Below, piece after piece: positions 43,529 through 51,893 of a DNA stretch of 64,000 nucleotides; the first letter of the stretch is position 1; every line of letters starts with the position of its first letter. The translations under genes and the position numbers were made by a program. Location: assembly GCF_013364235.1 (NCBI RefSeq), contig NZ_CP054919.1:6077001-6141000 (forward strand). Reading direction: 5' to 3'. Source of the DNA: Kitasatospora sp. NA04385 (lineage in GTDB: Bacteria; Actinomycetota; Actinomycetes; Streptomycetales; Streptomycetaceae). The notes below the pieces were generated by a model. It was not told the DNA's origin. It worked only from the letters and a program-made list of their open reading frames with translations, and did not search any database.

Positions 43529-44628
43529 CCGGTCAGCCCGGCACGGCCCCGACCCGCGGTACCCGTCCCGGTCGGCTCCACCCGGATGCGGGCGGAGCCG
43601 ACCGGCTGCGCCTTCCGGCGGTGATCCTGCGGCTTCGGCACAAGGCCGCTCGGTGGGAGGAACAGAGGCACCCACGCGACCACCAGGGCCGCTTCGCCGA
43701 GCACGTCGGAGCCGGCCACGTCACCCTCCCCGGCACCCGCACGGAGGGCCAGCGCGTCAGCACGGCCGACCTCCTCGGCAGCAGGTACCGGCCCGCCGGA
43801 ACGGTCAAGGCCGCCATGTGCGACTCGCTTGCGCAGGCGATGAACTCGGTGTTGGACGACGTGCTGTCGGACCAGCAGCGCGACCGCCTCACCCGGGTCC
43901 GGGACGGCCGCCTTGCCGCATACCGCCCCGAGTCCGGCAACAACGGGTACGCCGAGTACGTCGAACAGGCCGACCTCGACAGCGGCGCCCGCCGCGAGCC
44001 GTGGGGCTACCAGCGGATGAGCAGCGAGGAGTACCACCAGTTCGTCCGGGCGGAGGCGGTCTCCCGGCTCGTGACCGGCTGGGCGTCCACCGCCAACGAC
44101 CACGACCCAGACGCCCTGGCGCTCCAGGACGCCGCCCAGCGGACCTTCCACCTCGACGGCACCCTCGGCTGGAACCACGGCGACGACGACCTGGCCGCCG
44201 AGACCGACCGCGTCACCCGCGACCGCGGCCACGTCCTCGACACCTTCCTCACCGCGATGTGGGAGAACACCCAGCAGCACTTCGCCGCCCTCGGCGTCAC
44301 CCACGTCACCGTCCACCGTGGCTTCACCGGCGACTACGACGACTCCCACCTCCAGGACCTCGACGGCCACGGCAGCGTCACCGGCCTGCCGCTGCGCCCC
44401 CTGTCCTCCGCCACCACCGACGAGGAGACCGCCCGCGACTTCTCCACCCAGGGCGGGGAGGTCAGCGGCTACCTGATCAGCGGCGACATTCCCGTCACCC
44501 GCGTCCTCGCGGTACCCGGAACCGGCATCGGGTGCCTGGACGAAGCCGAGGTCGTCATCCTGGCCGGTCCCGGGGAGTGGTACGCCGAGGAGGTGTATCC
44601 CAGCGACGACGACGGCTGGCACGACTAG
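43525..44628 (+). CDS. Phage ADP-ribosyltransferase-like head-associated protein, copy 2
   Basis: The 367-residue paralogue of the preceding protein has HPRDHQGRFAEH near the N-terminus, shared middle helices (TANDHDPDALALQDAA against TSNDEDAPALALQDAA), Arg in VTVHRGFTGD, LSSATTDEETARDFS as the S-T-like strand and LDEAEVVILAGPGEW as the ExE-like end. Both key acidic residues are kept. The start codon overlaps the stop of copy 1 (GTGA), so the two proteins are probably made in fixed ratio. Tandem duplication followed by divergence of the middle region is evident. Confidence 0.65.
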   Translation: MTGQPGTAPTRGTRPGRLHPDAGGADRLRLPAVILRLRHKAARWEEQRHPRDHQGRFAEHVGAGHVTLPGTRTEGQRVSTADLLGSRYRPAGTVKAAMCDSLAQAMNSVLDDVLSDQQRDRLTRVRDGRLAAYRPESGNNGYAEYVEQADLDSGARREPWGYQRMSSEEYHQFVRAEAVSRLVTGWASTANDHDPDALALQDAAQRTFHLDGTLGWNHGDDDLAAETDRVTRDRGHVLDTFLTAMWENTQQHFAALGVTHVTVHRGFTGDYDDSHLQDLDGHGSVTGLPLRPLSSATTDEETARDFSTQGGEVSGYLISGDIPVTRVLAVPGTGIGCLDEAEVVILAGPGEWYAEEVYPSDDDGWHD

Positions 44629-44692
44629 GCGGCGCGACCCAAGCCCCGTCCGGCCCCTACCGTCACCCGCACCAACGAACGGGAGCGAGACG

Positions 44693-45844
44693 GTGGCAGG
44701 ACGCACCCCCAGCAGCACACTCGACCACAAGCAGGCCGCCCCGCTCGGGGTCCTGGAGACCGACGACGACGAGGGCACCTTCACCACCCTCGTCTCCGTC
44801 ACCGGCCTGCTCGACCACGACAACGACGTGATCGAGCCCGGCGCCTACGCCCGCACCCTTGCCGCAATGACCCCCAAGGGTGTCTGGTCGCACGACTGGA
44901 ACGTGTGGACCGCCCGCACCGAGCACGCCGAGGAACTGCTGCCCGGAGACCCGCGGCTGCCCGCGGCCCTCCCCGACGGCACCCCCTGGCCTGCCGAAGC
45001 CGGCGCGCTCCTCGTCAAGGGCCGCTGCAACCTCGCCACCCAGGCCGGACGCGACATGTACGCCAACCTGCAGTTCTTCGCCCACCAGGTCCAGTGGTCG
45101 ATCGGCTACAAGGTCCGCACCGCCAAGCGCGTCCGGGGTGCGCGACGCATCAGCGACCTCGACCTGTACGAGTACTCGCCGGTGCTGTTCGGTGCGAACC
45201 CCTACACCTCCACCCTCGACCTGAAGCAGCAGGGAGGGAAGGCCCGCGCCTACCTGTCCGACGCCGACCTGGAACTGGCACCGCTGGCCGGCACCCTGGA
45301 GGAGCGGATCGACACCATCGCCCGCGCGGTCGAGCAGCACCTCCAGCAGGCGACGGACGGTGACGGTGTCGAGGTCGGCACGGTGCAGATCATCGGCACC
45401 TACCCGGACAAGGTCGTCGCCACGGTGTGGGCGTTCACCGCCGACGGCTACACCTCGGCGGCCTGGGAGGTCCCCTACACCCTGGACGGCGAGGGCACCC
45501 CGACCGTCGGGCCGCCCGCACCGGTGCGCCTGGTGCTCGACGTCGAACAGGACGGCCCGGCCGCCGCGCTCGCGGCGCTCGCGCCCGACCTGGAACGGGT
45601 CGCGTCCCACATGAAGGTGCTCACCGCCGCCGCCGGGAAGGCCGGGCGGGTCCTGTCGGGCGACAACGCCGACCGCCTCGCCGCCGCCGCCCAGCACCTC
45701 GTCGCCGTCCTCGACGCTGCCGGCATCGAGTGGCAGAGCGCCCCCGCTCCGGACGAGGGCAAGGGACGGAACGTGGAGACGCTGAGCCCGGCGGAGATCG
45801 CCGCCGCGCTCACGCTGTTCGCTGACGCCACCGACCGCGGCTGA
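44693..45844 (+). CDS. HK97-type prohead protease
   Basis: The 383-residue protein has the S78-type protease core: LLDHDNDVIEPGAYARTL, the catalytic His in GVWSHDW, the Ser in QWSIGYK and a later YEYSPVLFGANP strand. The C-terminal 200 residues may act as scaffold or be a fused accessory domain (TPTVGPPAPVRL region). It matures the capsid by cleaving head proteins. GTG 44693 has GGGAGCGAG upstream. Confidence 0.88.
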   Translation: MAGRTPSSTLDHKQAAPLGVLETDDDEGTFTTLVSVTGLLDHDNDVIEPGAYARTLAAMTPKGVWSHDWNVWTARTEHAEELLPGDPRLPAALPDGTPWPAEAGALLVKGRCNLATQAGRDMYANLQFFAHQVQWSIGYKVRTAKRVRGARRISDLDLYEYSPVLFGANPYTSTLDLKQQGGKARAYLSDADLELAPLAGTLEERIDTIARAVEQHLQQATDGDGVEVGTVQIIGTYPDKVVATVWAFTADGYTSAAWEVPYTLDGEGTPTVGPPAPVRLVLDVEQDGPAAALAALAPDLERVASHMKVLTAAAGKAGRVLSGDNADRLAAAAQHLVAVLDAAGIEWQSAPAPDEGKGRNVETLSPAEIAAALTLFADATDRG

Positions 45845-45869
45845 GCCCGCGCTGTCCGGCGGCGCGTGC

Positions 45870-46556
45870 CTACCGGCGCGGGCGAGGGGCGAGAACCCCG
45901 GCCGCCGGGCTGATCTGTGGGTTCCAGGTCCGCCCGGCCGCCGCCCCGGAGACCGTCGCCGACGACACCCCCAGCCGCGCCGCCAGCTCCGACACCGGGA
46001 AGTTGCCCCGGCCGAGCTGCTGCTGCCGGTATGCCTCGCGGGCCAGCGCCCCGAGATCGGCAGTCGCCCAGGCCGCCAACACCCGGTAGCCCTCCCTCAC
46101 CCAGAACCGCACCTCGATCTCGCGCACCGCCTCCGGTAGACCGTCGGGGCCCGCAGCCCAAGCCGCGGGCGAGATCAGGTGTCGGGCGGCGTGCTCCTCC
46201 GCGTGCTGCACCGCAGAGTGCGCCTCCACCACCGGCGGCAGGCCGGTGCGGGCCAGCGCGGTCATCCACCCGCCGTCCGCACGTGCCAAGCACCCCCACG
46301 GCCCGCGGGCCTGCGCCAGCGGCCACAACCGCCACGCCGCCCACTCGTGCATCCAGCTCTCCGCCGCCTCCGGCGTGCTGCACGGCCCGAACGACTCCTC
46401 GGCGGAACCGATGATCCGCAGCGCCCAACCGGATTCGACCGGAACCACTTCCAACACCTCTCCACAAAAAGCGAGTTGGCGGACAGGGATGCCGACGGGG
46501 CCAGCGGCTCCCGCTGCTTCGATCAGCGGAAGACCAGGCTTCGGGAAGGGGTACAC
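45870..46556 (-). CDS. HTH-containing protein of unknown function (prophage cargo)
   Basis: The 228-residue protein has an N-terminal alpha/beta part of unknown fold and a C-terminal segment resembling a helix-turn-helix (FPVSELAARLGVSSATVSGA). It is on the minus strand between protease and capsid genes. GTG 46556 is preferred because GGAGG lies 6 bp upstream; 46622 would add a basic tail. It may be a DNA-binding regulator of the lysogen. Confidence 0.55.
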   Translation of the reverse strand: MYPFPKPGLPLIEAAGAAGPVGIPVRQLAFCGEVLEVVPVESGWALRIIGSAEESFGPCSTPEAAESWMHEWAAWRLWPLAQARGPWGCLARADGGWMTALARTGLPPVVEAHSAVQHAEEHAARHLISPAAWAAGPDGLPEAVREIEVRFWVREGYRVLAAWATADLGALAREAYRQQQLGRGNFPVSELAARLGVSSATVSGAAAGRTWNPQISPAAGVLAPRPRR

Positions 46557-46853
46557 GCCGGCCTCCACGAGGGACGGCCGGGCTGACCGGCCGGTCCGAC
46601 GCCGTGCCGGACTCCACCACACTCACCCGCAACAGCAGACAGAAGAACAGGCAACTTCCTCTAATTTCAATGGAGTTGATGATGGCGACTGCAAGTGCGC
46701 CAACCGGTAAGCCCTCAACGCGACACTAACGATCACCAGTTCCTACGGTGTGCCGATCGCCGTGGCGTCCCGGTGCTGACCGAGCGCACGGCGTGGACCC
46801 TTCCGTCCCGCGCTGGCGGGGTGGCCCGGCACCATCCCAAGGAGCGCCACACC

Positions 46854-48176
46854 GTGCCCACCACCGTCGACAACGCTCGACTCAAGGAACTGAACAGCGC
46901 GCTGCGCACCAAGGCGGCCGAACTCGACACGATCAGCACGGCCTTCACCGTCGAGGACGGCGGCGTGACCGTATCCACCGAGAAGGCCGCAGCGTTCCGC
47001 AAGGCCCTCGCCGACGCCCAGGAGATCAAGCAGCTGATCACCGACCTGGAGGGCGCGGCCGCCATCCAGACCTTCCTCAACGAGCCGGCCTCCAGCCCCC
47101 TCGCCCCCCGGGACGCCGCGCTGACAGCCCACCTCGCGGGCCAGAACGCGAAGTCCCTCGGCGAGCGGTTCATCGACAGCAGCGAGTTCAAGTCCCTCGC
47201 CGCCGCCGGCTTCCGCGGCTCCTTCGACCAGATCGTCACCATCGAAGGCAGTGGCCTCCACCAGCTCGCCCGCAAGGACGTGTTCAGCCGGTCCGCCGGC
47301 ACCGCCGCCGTCCTTGGCCTCGGCACCCCGGAGCAGCTGGAGATGGTGCCCCGCCCGCTGCGCCCCGGCCGAATCCGCGACCTGTTCCCGTCGGAGACCA
47401 CCACCGCCAACATCCTGTACGGCGTGCGCGTCACCGGCTTCACCAACGGGGCGGCCGTCGTCCCCGAGCGCACGATGGAGGTACCGGCCGGTGGCGGTGC
47501 CGCCGTCGAGGTCTACGCCCGCGCCCCGCAGTCGCAGCTCACCTTCAAGACCGTGCTCTACCCGGTCGCGGAGATCGCGCACACCATGCCGATCCACAAG
47601 AACACGCTCGCCGACGAGCCCCGCCTGCGCGGCATCATCGACACCGAACTGGTCGACGGCGTCAAGATGGTCGAGGACAACGAGATCCTGTACGGCCCCG
47701 GCGGCGACGACAGCATCACCGGCATCGTCAACACCCAAGGCGTGCAGACCTACGCCCAGGACGCCGCCGACAAGCAGACCGCCGCGATCCGCCGAGCCGC
47801 GACCCGCGCCGTGCTGGCCAACTACCCGCCGACCGGCATCGTCCTGCACCCCTTCGACTTCGAGGACCTGGAGCTGGAGACCGACGGCCAGGGTGCCTAC
47901 CGGGTCGCGGTCAACGTGGCGATCGGCGCGCAGAAGATCGTCTGGCGGCTCGCCGTCGTCGACTCGATGGCCATCAACGAGGGCAAGTTCCTCGTCGGCA
48001 GCTTCGGGCTCGGCGCCCGTCTCTACGACCGCGAGCAGGTCGGCGTCCAGGTCTCGACCGAGAACCGCGACAACTTTGAGCGCGGCGTCGTCACCATGCG
48101 CGGCTCCGAGCGCATCGGCCTCGAGGTGCCCCGCCCCGAGTCCTTCGTCTACGGGACCTTCAAGGCGGCCGCCTGA
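46854..48176 (+). CDS. Major capsid protein (HK97 fold)
   Basis: The 440-residue protein has the family layout: a helical N-terminal delta domain (residues 1-90, KELNSALRTKAAELDTISTA), a loop near residue 100 where the prohead protease would cut, and the HK97 core (VPRPLRPGRIRDLFPSETTT, AEIAHTMPIHKNTLADEP, NEILYGPGGDDSITGIVNTQ). It forms the icosahedral shell. GTG 46854 follows AAGGAG with 9-bp spacing. Confidence 0.9.
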   Translation: MPTTVDNARLKELNSALRTKAAELDTISTAFTVEDGGVTVSTEKAAAFRKALADAQEIKQLITDLEGAAAIQTFLNEPASSPLAPRDAALTAHLAGQNAKSLGERFIDSSEFKSLAAAGFRGSFDQIVTIEGSGLHQLARKDVFSRSAGTAAVLGLGTPEQLEMVPRPLRPGRIRDLFPSETTTANILYGVRVTGFTNGAAVVPERTMEVPAGGGAAVEVYARAPQSQLTFKTVLYPVAEIAHTMPIHKNTLADEPRLRGIIDTELVDGVKMVEDNEILYGPGGDDSITGIVNTQGVQTYAQDAADKQTAAIRRAATRAVLANYPPTGIVLHPFDFEDLELETDGQGAYRVAVNVAIGAQKIVWRLAVVDSMAINEGKFLVGSFGLGARLYDREQVGVQVSTENRDNFERGVVTMRGSERIGLEVPRPESFVYGTFKAAA

Positions 48177-48634
48177 TGGCCACCCGCAAGCCCCCGGCGA
48201 AGACCACCGCCCCGGTGCCCGCAGCAACTCCGGCCCCGGAGACTGCTGCACCGGCGGCGGAGCAGCCCGCAACAGCCCCGATCCCGGCGGCGGAGGCGTC
48301 CGCCGCCGCCCCACTCGAACCGCCCCCCGCGCCCCCCGAGCAGCCCGAACCGCGCCCGGAGGGGCCGGTACCCGGCTTCACGCTCCAGGCGCCGGCGTCC
48401 GCCGCCGACAGCGAGCTGGTGGACGAGAACGGAAGCCCGCTCCCGGACGACCCCGGCGAGCTGTTCGACCTGACCCACCCGGAGTGGACCGTCGTCTTCC
48501 CCCGGGTCCGTATCTACGAGCGCCGGACCGTTCCCGGCAGCCGCCGAACGGCCACCCACCTGCTCTACATCCCGGCGAAGTCCGTTCCCCGGGCGGAGTT
48601 CGACCGCCTGCGGCAGGCCCGCGGCTGGGAGTAG
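48176..48634 (+). CDS. Phage head protein, Ala/Pro-rich
   Basis: The 152-residue protein has a long Pro/Ala-rich N-terminus (residues 1-70) and a small folded C-terminal part (WTVVFPRVRIYERRTVPG). Its ATG overlaps the capsid stop (TGATG), so it is coupled to capsid synthesis. It may be a decoration or head-completion protein. Confidence 0.6.
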   Translation: MATRKPPAKTTAPVPAATPAPETAAPAAEQPATAPIPAAEASAAAPLEPPPAPPEQPEPRPEGPVPGFTLQAPASAADSELVDENGSPLPDDPGELFDLTHPEWTVVFPRVRIYERRTVPGSRRTATHLLYIPAKSVPRAEFDRLRQARGWE

Positions 48635-48640
48635 CAGTTC

Positions 48641-48684
48641 GTACGGCGGGGGCCCCACACGATCGTGTGGGGCCCCCGCCGTAC
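48641..48684. terminator. 44-bp perfect palindrome after capsid operon
   Basis: Two 22-bp arms, GTACGGCGGGGGCCCCACAC-GA and its exact complement, meet with no spacer. It lies 7 bp after the end of the head operon and directly before the inserted lanthipeptide region, and is a very strong terminator candidate for both directions. Confidence 0.8.
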
Positions 48685-48786
48685 ACGCGGACGCCTGTGC
48701 CCGCTGCCCGACGACGGCCTGGTGCTGTCCGCGGTGCACCAAGGCCTCCGGCGTGCGTTCGGACGTACCCGCTGACGGGCTGTTCG

Positions 48787-49302
48787 TCAGCGCAAGGAGC
48801 GCACCATGACGGCGTACAGCGGGGCGTCCTCGAAGGGCCGGTGCTCGCCAACCTTGGTGTACTTCCACTGCTCGTACATGGCCTGGACGCGGGGGTGCGT
48901 CACATCGACGTAGAGCACGGCCAGCGCCTCCGGGCGGTCCGCCAGGAGGGCTTCGTGAGTCTGCTCCGCGATCCCCTGCTTCCGCCAGGCGGGGCGCACC
49001 ATGACCTCGGAGACGGCGAACGTGGAGGTCTCGGCCGGTTCTGGCAGGAGATGCTGACGCCACCACTCGCGGCCTGGTTCCAGCGGAGCGCCGTAGGAGA
49101 AGCCGACGGCCTCGGTTCCGTCGTACGCCATCACGCAGGTGTAGCCGGGCCGGTTCGTCCAGTGCTGGGCGAACCAGCCGAACCGCTGGACGAAGGGGTC
49201 GTCGGCCTGGTCCTTGTAGGCGTCGCTGTGGACGTCGAGGAGGGTCTGCCGGTGATCTTCGGGCAGGTCTCCGGCTTGGAAGCGGCGGAGGGCTATCGTC
49301 AC
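48787..49302 (-). CDS. GNAT-family N-acetyltransferase
   Basis: The 171-residue protein has the GNAT fold: EAVGFSYGA strand, SEVMVRPAWRKQGIAEQTHE (acetyl-CoA loop variant of R/Q-x-x-G-x-A) and LYVDVTHPRVQAMYEQWKY. The substrate is unknown. The GTG start at 49302 overlaps the stop of the XRE-TPR gene by 4 bp. It could acetylate the lanthipeptide or be a self-protection gene, or be unrelated. Confidence 0.75.
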   Translation of the reverse strand: MTIALRRFQAGDLPEDHRQTLLDVHSDAYKDQADDPFVQRFGWFAQHWTNRPGYTCVMAYDGTEAVGFSYGAPLEPGREWWRQHLLPEPAETSTFAVSEVMVRPAWRKQGIAEQTHEALLADRPEALAVLYVDVTHPRVQAMYEQWKYTKVGEHRPFEDAPLYAVMVRSLR

Positions 49303-50549
49303 TGCGTGTCTCCCTGGGCGCGTACGCGGTCGGTCCACTCTTGCGTAACTGCGGCGTCGGGCGCCAGGGTGATCAGCCCTCGGTGGAAGTCGCCGAGGAG
49401 GCTGCGCAGCCGCGGGGGCAGCGGGTCGGTCCCCATCAAGGTGTAGACCTGGGATGCGGTCTTGCACGCCTGGTCGAGGTCGTTCTGTCCGAGTTGGGCG
49501 AGGGCGAGCCGGGCTGTGGCCAGGCTGCGGTTGCGGCGGAACTGGGGCGGGATGCCCGCGATGGCGCGGTGCGAGGATCGTTCGGACCCAGGGCTGTCGC
49601 CGAGCTGCTGGTGCACGACGGCGCTCAGCGCCTCAAGTTCGGCCGATCCGTAGAAGGTGGTCCATCCAGGTCGGGGGCGCTCATCGGCCCGGTGCAGGGA
49701 TTCGTTGGCGTAGCCGAGGGACCGGAGCGCCGCCTGCCGGTCGCCTGCGGCGGAGAGCGCGATGGCGGTTCGGGCGTGACCGAGGGAAGCCAGGAACGGA
49801 TCACGGCGGGTTGCCTGGGTGGCTTGCGCCGCCTGTGCCGCGACCAGCGAGCCGGAGGGGGAGTTGCGGTGGTAGCCGATCATCGCGAGGAGGTTGTAGG
49901 CGCGAAACATCGTGGCGTGATCGCGGCCGAGGCCCGCCAGGCGCAGGGTGCGGTCGAGAAGTTGTTCGGCTCGGTCGAACTGCCGGGAGTCGATGGACGA
50001 GAACGCTGCGGTCGCCGTGTACTCGGCCGCCAGTCCGTACAGGCGCTTCTGCACGGACTCGCCGACAGCGTTCCGCTGAAGTTCGAGGGCTTGTTCCGCG
50101 CCGGCCAGCGACGCTGATTCGAGAGAGCCGTGTCCGCCGCGGTGGTCGTCCAGGGCGGTCAGCGTGTCGAGGCTGGCGCGGAGCCGGTCGACATCGGAGT
50201 GGCCGACGGTGCGTGAGGGCGTAGACGCCGCGAGCGGAAGCGTGGCGGATGCGACGAGGAAGTTGCGGCGGTGCACGGGTTCCTCCGGTGGTGCATGGCA
50301 CGCGACTGCGCCAGGGGGCGGGATGAAGCCAAGTTGCTCGGGTGTGCGGCCCAGCGCACGGAAGAGGGCGACTTGGATTCTGCCTTGAGGCCACTGGGTC
50401 TTGCCGGACAGCCAGTTGGCGATGGTCCTGACCGACACGGTGCCAGGGCATCCCATTTTGGCGAGTTCTTTGTTGACCAGGCTGGCGAGGCCGGGCCGGT
50501 TGAGGCCTCGTTCCTTCATGAGGTCACGTAGATCGGTGTTGTCCCCCAT
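49299..50549 (-). CDS. XRE-family regulator with TPR domain
   Basis: The 416-residue protein has an N-terminal XRE HTH (DLRDLMKERGLNRPGLASLV, then SVRTIANWLSGKTQWPQGR), an RRNFL-type linker and about 300 residues of helical TPR-like repeats. This form of regulator is frequently encoded next to FxLD lanthipeptide genes in Streptomyces. ATG 50549 is used; the upstream GTG/ATG at 50609 gives an implausible tail. It is divergent from the HATPase gene and probably controls the cluster. Confidence 0.8.
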   Translation of the reverse strand: MGDNTDLRDLMKERGLNRPGLASLVNKELAKMGCPGTVSVRTIANWLSGKTQWPQGRIQVALFRALGRTPEQLGFIPPPGAVACHAPPEEPVHRRNFLVASATLPLAASTPSRTVGHSDVDRLRASLDTLTALDDHRGGHGSLESASLAGAEQALELQRNAVGESVQKRLYGLAAEYTATAAFSSIDSRQFDRAEQLLDRTLRLAGLGRDHATMFRAYNLLAMIGYHRNSPSGSLVAAQAAQATQATRRDPFLASLGHARTAIALSAAGDRQAALRSLGYANESLHRADERPRPGWTTFYGSAELEALSAVVHQQLGDSPGSERSSHRAIAGIPPQFRRNRSLATARLALAQLGQNDLDQACKTASQVYTLMGTDPLPPRLRSLLGDFHRGLITLAPDAAVTQEWTDRVRAQGDTQ

Positions 50550-50779
50550 GCGCTCAAAGTAGCGCGGCGGACACACCCTGCACATGGATGATGGCAAAGG
50601 GAGAGTCAAAATTTCCCTCTCGGCGGCACAGGCGAGCCGCTGCTTTTCACTCCCCTCAAGGCTGGAACGGGCGTTGACTGGGCGTCAGACAGCGGCAGCC
50701 CCGCTCCTGCAAACCGTCTGCCAGTGGCCGAAGGTCGAAGGTGCGGCACGCCTGTTCCGTCGCCTCAAGGAGAGTCCCC

Positions 50780-51259
50780 ATGCTCGCCGACAGACCTCAG
50801 GGCACCACGCAGAGCGAGAGCCGCCCGTTCGGACCGGTGGACAGCCGCCACCGTTTCTCAGAACGGGAGTTCGTTTCTGAGTTCGAGTCAGTCGGAGTCG
50901 TCCGCCGATGGGCAAGGCAGGTCCTCACGGACTGCGGCTGGGAACCCGACAGCGAGGCGGTGAGCGACTTCTTGGTGGTCCTGGCCGAGCTCGTCACCAA
51001 CGCCGTGGTGCACGCGCAGGTCCCCGGCCGCAGCGTCCTGGTGCGCTTGAGACAGGTCGGGGACGGTTGCCGGGTCGAGGTGGTGGACGGTCGACCGGAC
51101 CTGATGCCGCAGACGGACCTCTTGCCGCGTGAAGAAAGCGGCCGGGGCCTGCTGCTGGTGCGGGACCTGGCGGCGGCCATGGGCGTAGAGAGATCGGGAG
51201 AGGACAAGATCGTGTGGGCCAAGGTCCATCACCAAGGTCAGTTGAGGACGGCGGCATGA
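50780..51259 (+). CDS. ATP-binding protein (RsbW-like HATPase)
   Basis: The 159-residue protein has a histidine-kinase-type ATP-binding fold: N-box LAELVTNAVVHA, then VEVVDGRPDLMP (G1) and GRGLLLVRDLA (G2). It lacks the kinase dimerisation His, like RsbW/SpoIIAB anti-sigma factors. Small HATPases are common beside XRE-TPR regulators in Streptomyces. ATG 50780 follows AAGGAGAG. Its role is probably regulatory. Confidence 0.78.
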   Translation: MLADRPQGTTQSESRPFGPVDSRHRFSEREFVSEFESVGVVRRWARQVLTDCGWEPDSEAVSDFLVVLAELVTNAVVHAQVPGRSVLVRLRQVGDGCRVEVVDGRPDLMPQTDLLPREESGRGLLLVRDLAAAMGVERSGEDKIVWAKVHHQGQLRTAA

Positions 51260-51777
51260 CGGTACGACGGCCAGGTGCGGTGAAGCGCGCCTTACTCCGC
51301 GTTCTGCGGCTTCGCTGGCCGAGTGCACCCGCGCCGGTCGCGCCGGCGTTCTCCGGTACCAGGTTGCTGCCGCGCTGGGCGACGCCCCCGGTTGATCCCA
51401 GCGGCACGGCCTTCGTGGAGGCGGAGCGGGTGGGTAGGGCGTACTGGTGCGAGGTGACCGCGCTGGTGCACGGTGCTGGGCGCCGGATGGTGCTCGCCAC
51501 GTTCGAGGCGTCCTCCCCGCGGGTGGCCATGCTGTGGATCGTGACGAGGCTGCGCGAGATGGCGGAGCAGTTCGACCCGCAGGACGCGCACTGGGCCCGG
51601 CAGGTCTTCTCGATCGCCGAGGAGCACGAGGCGGCGATGGCCGCCATGGTGTTCGGCGAGGACTTTGCGCTGACGCTGCTCGTTGACCAGGTGGTGTACG
51701 TGTTCTCGGCCGGGGCGAGCACCGGTCTCGAAGCCCGGCTTCCCGGGCGGTCCGGCCGTCTGGTTGCTGCGCGCTGA
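51256..51777 (+). CDS. Unknown protein of the lanthipeptide operon
   Basis: The 173-residue protein overlaps the HATPase stop by ATGA. It has a basic N-terminus and helical segments (AFVEAERVGRAYWCEVTALV; RQVFSIAEEHEAAMAAMV). No family is recognised; its place in a coupled operon suggests a role in the regulatory or biosynthetic unit. Confidence 0.6.
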   Translation: MTVRRPGAVKRALLRVLRLRWPSAPAPVAPAFSGTRLLPRWATPPVDPSGTAFVEAERVGRAYWCEVTALVHGAGRRMVLATFEASSPRVAMLWIVTRLREMAEQFDPQDAHWARQVFSIAEEHEAAMAAMVFGEDFALTLLVDQVVYVFSAGASTGLEARLPGRSGRLVAAR

Positions 51778-51893
51778 CGTTTCGTCACAGGACCCGGCTC
51801 ATGCTGACGCCGGTGTTGGACAAGGGGGTCGGGCGCGGGTGCGCCTGCTCCCGGCACGGTGCCGCTCGCGGGCGGCTGATCACGAGGAGAGTC

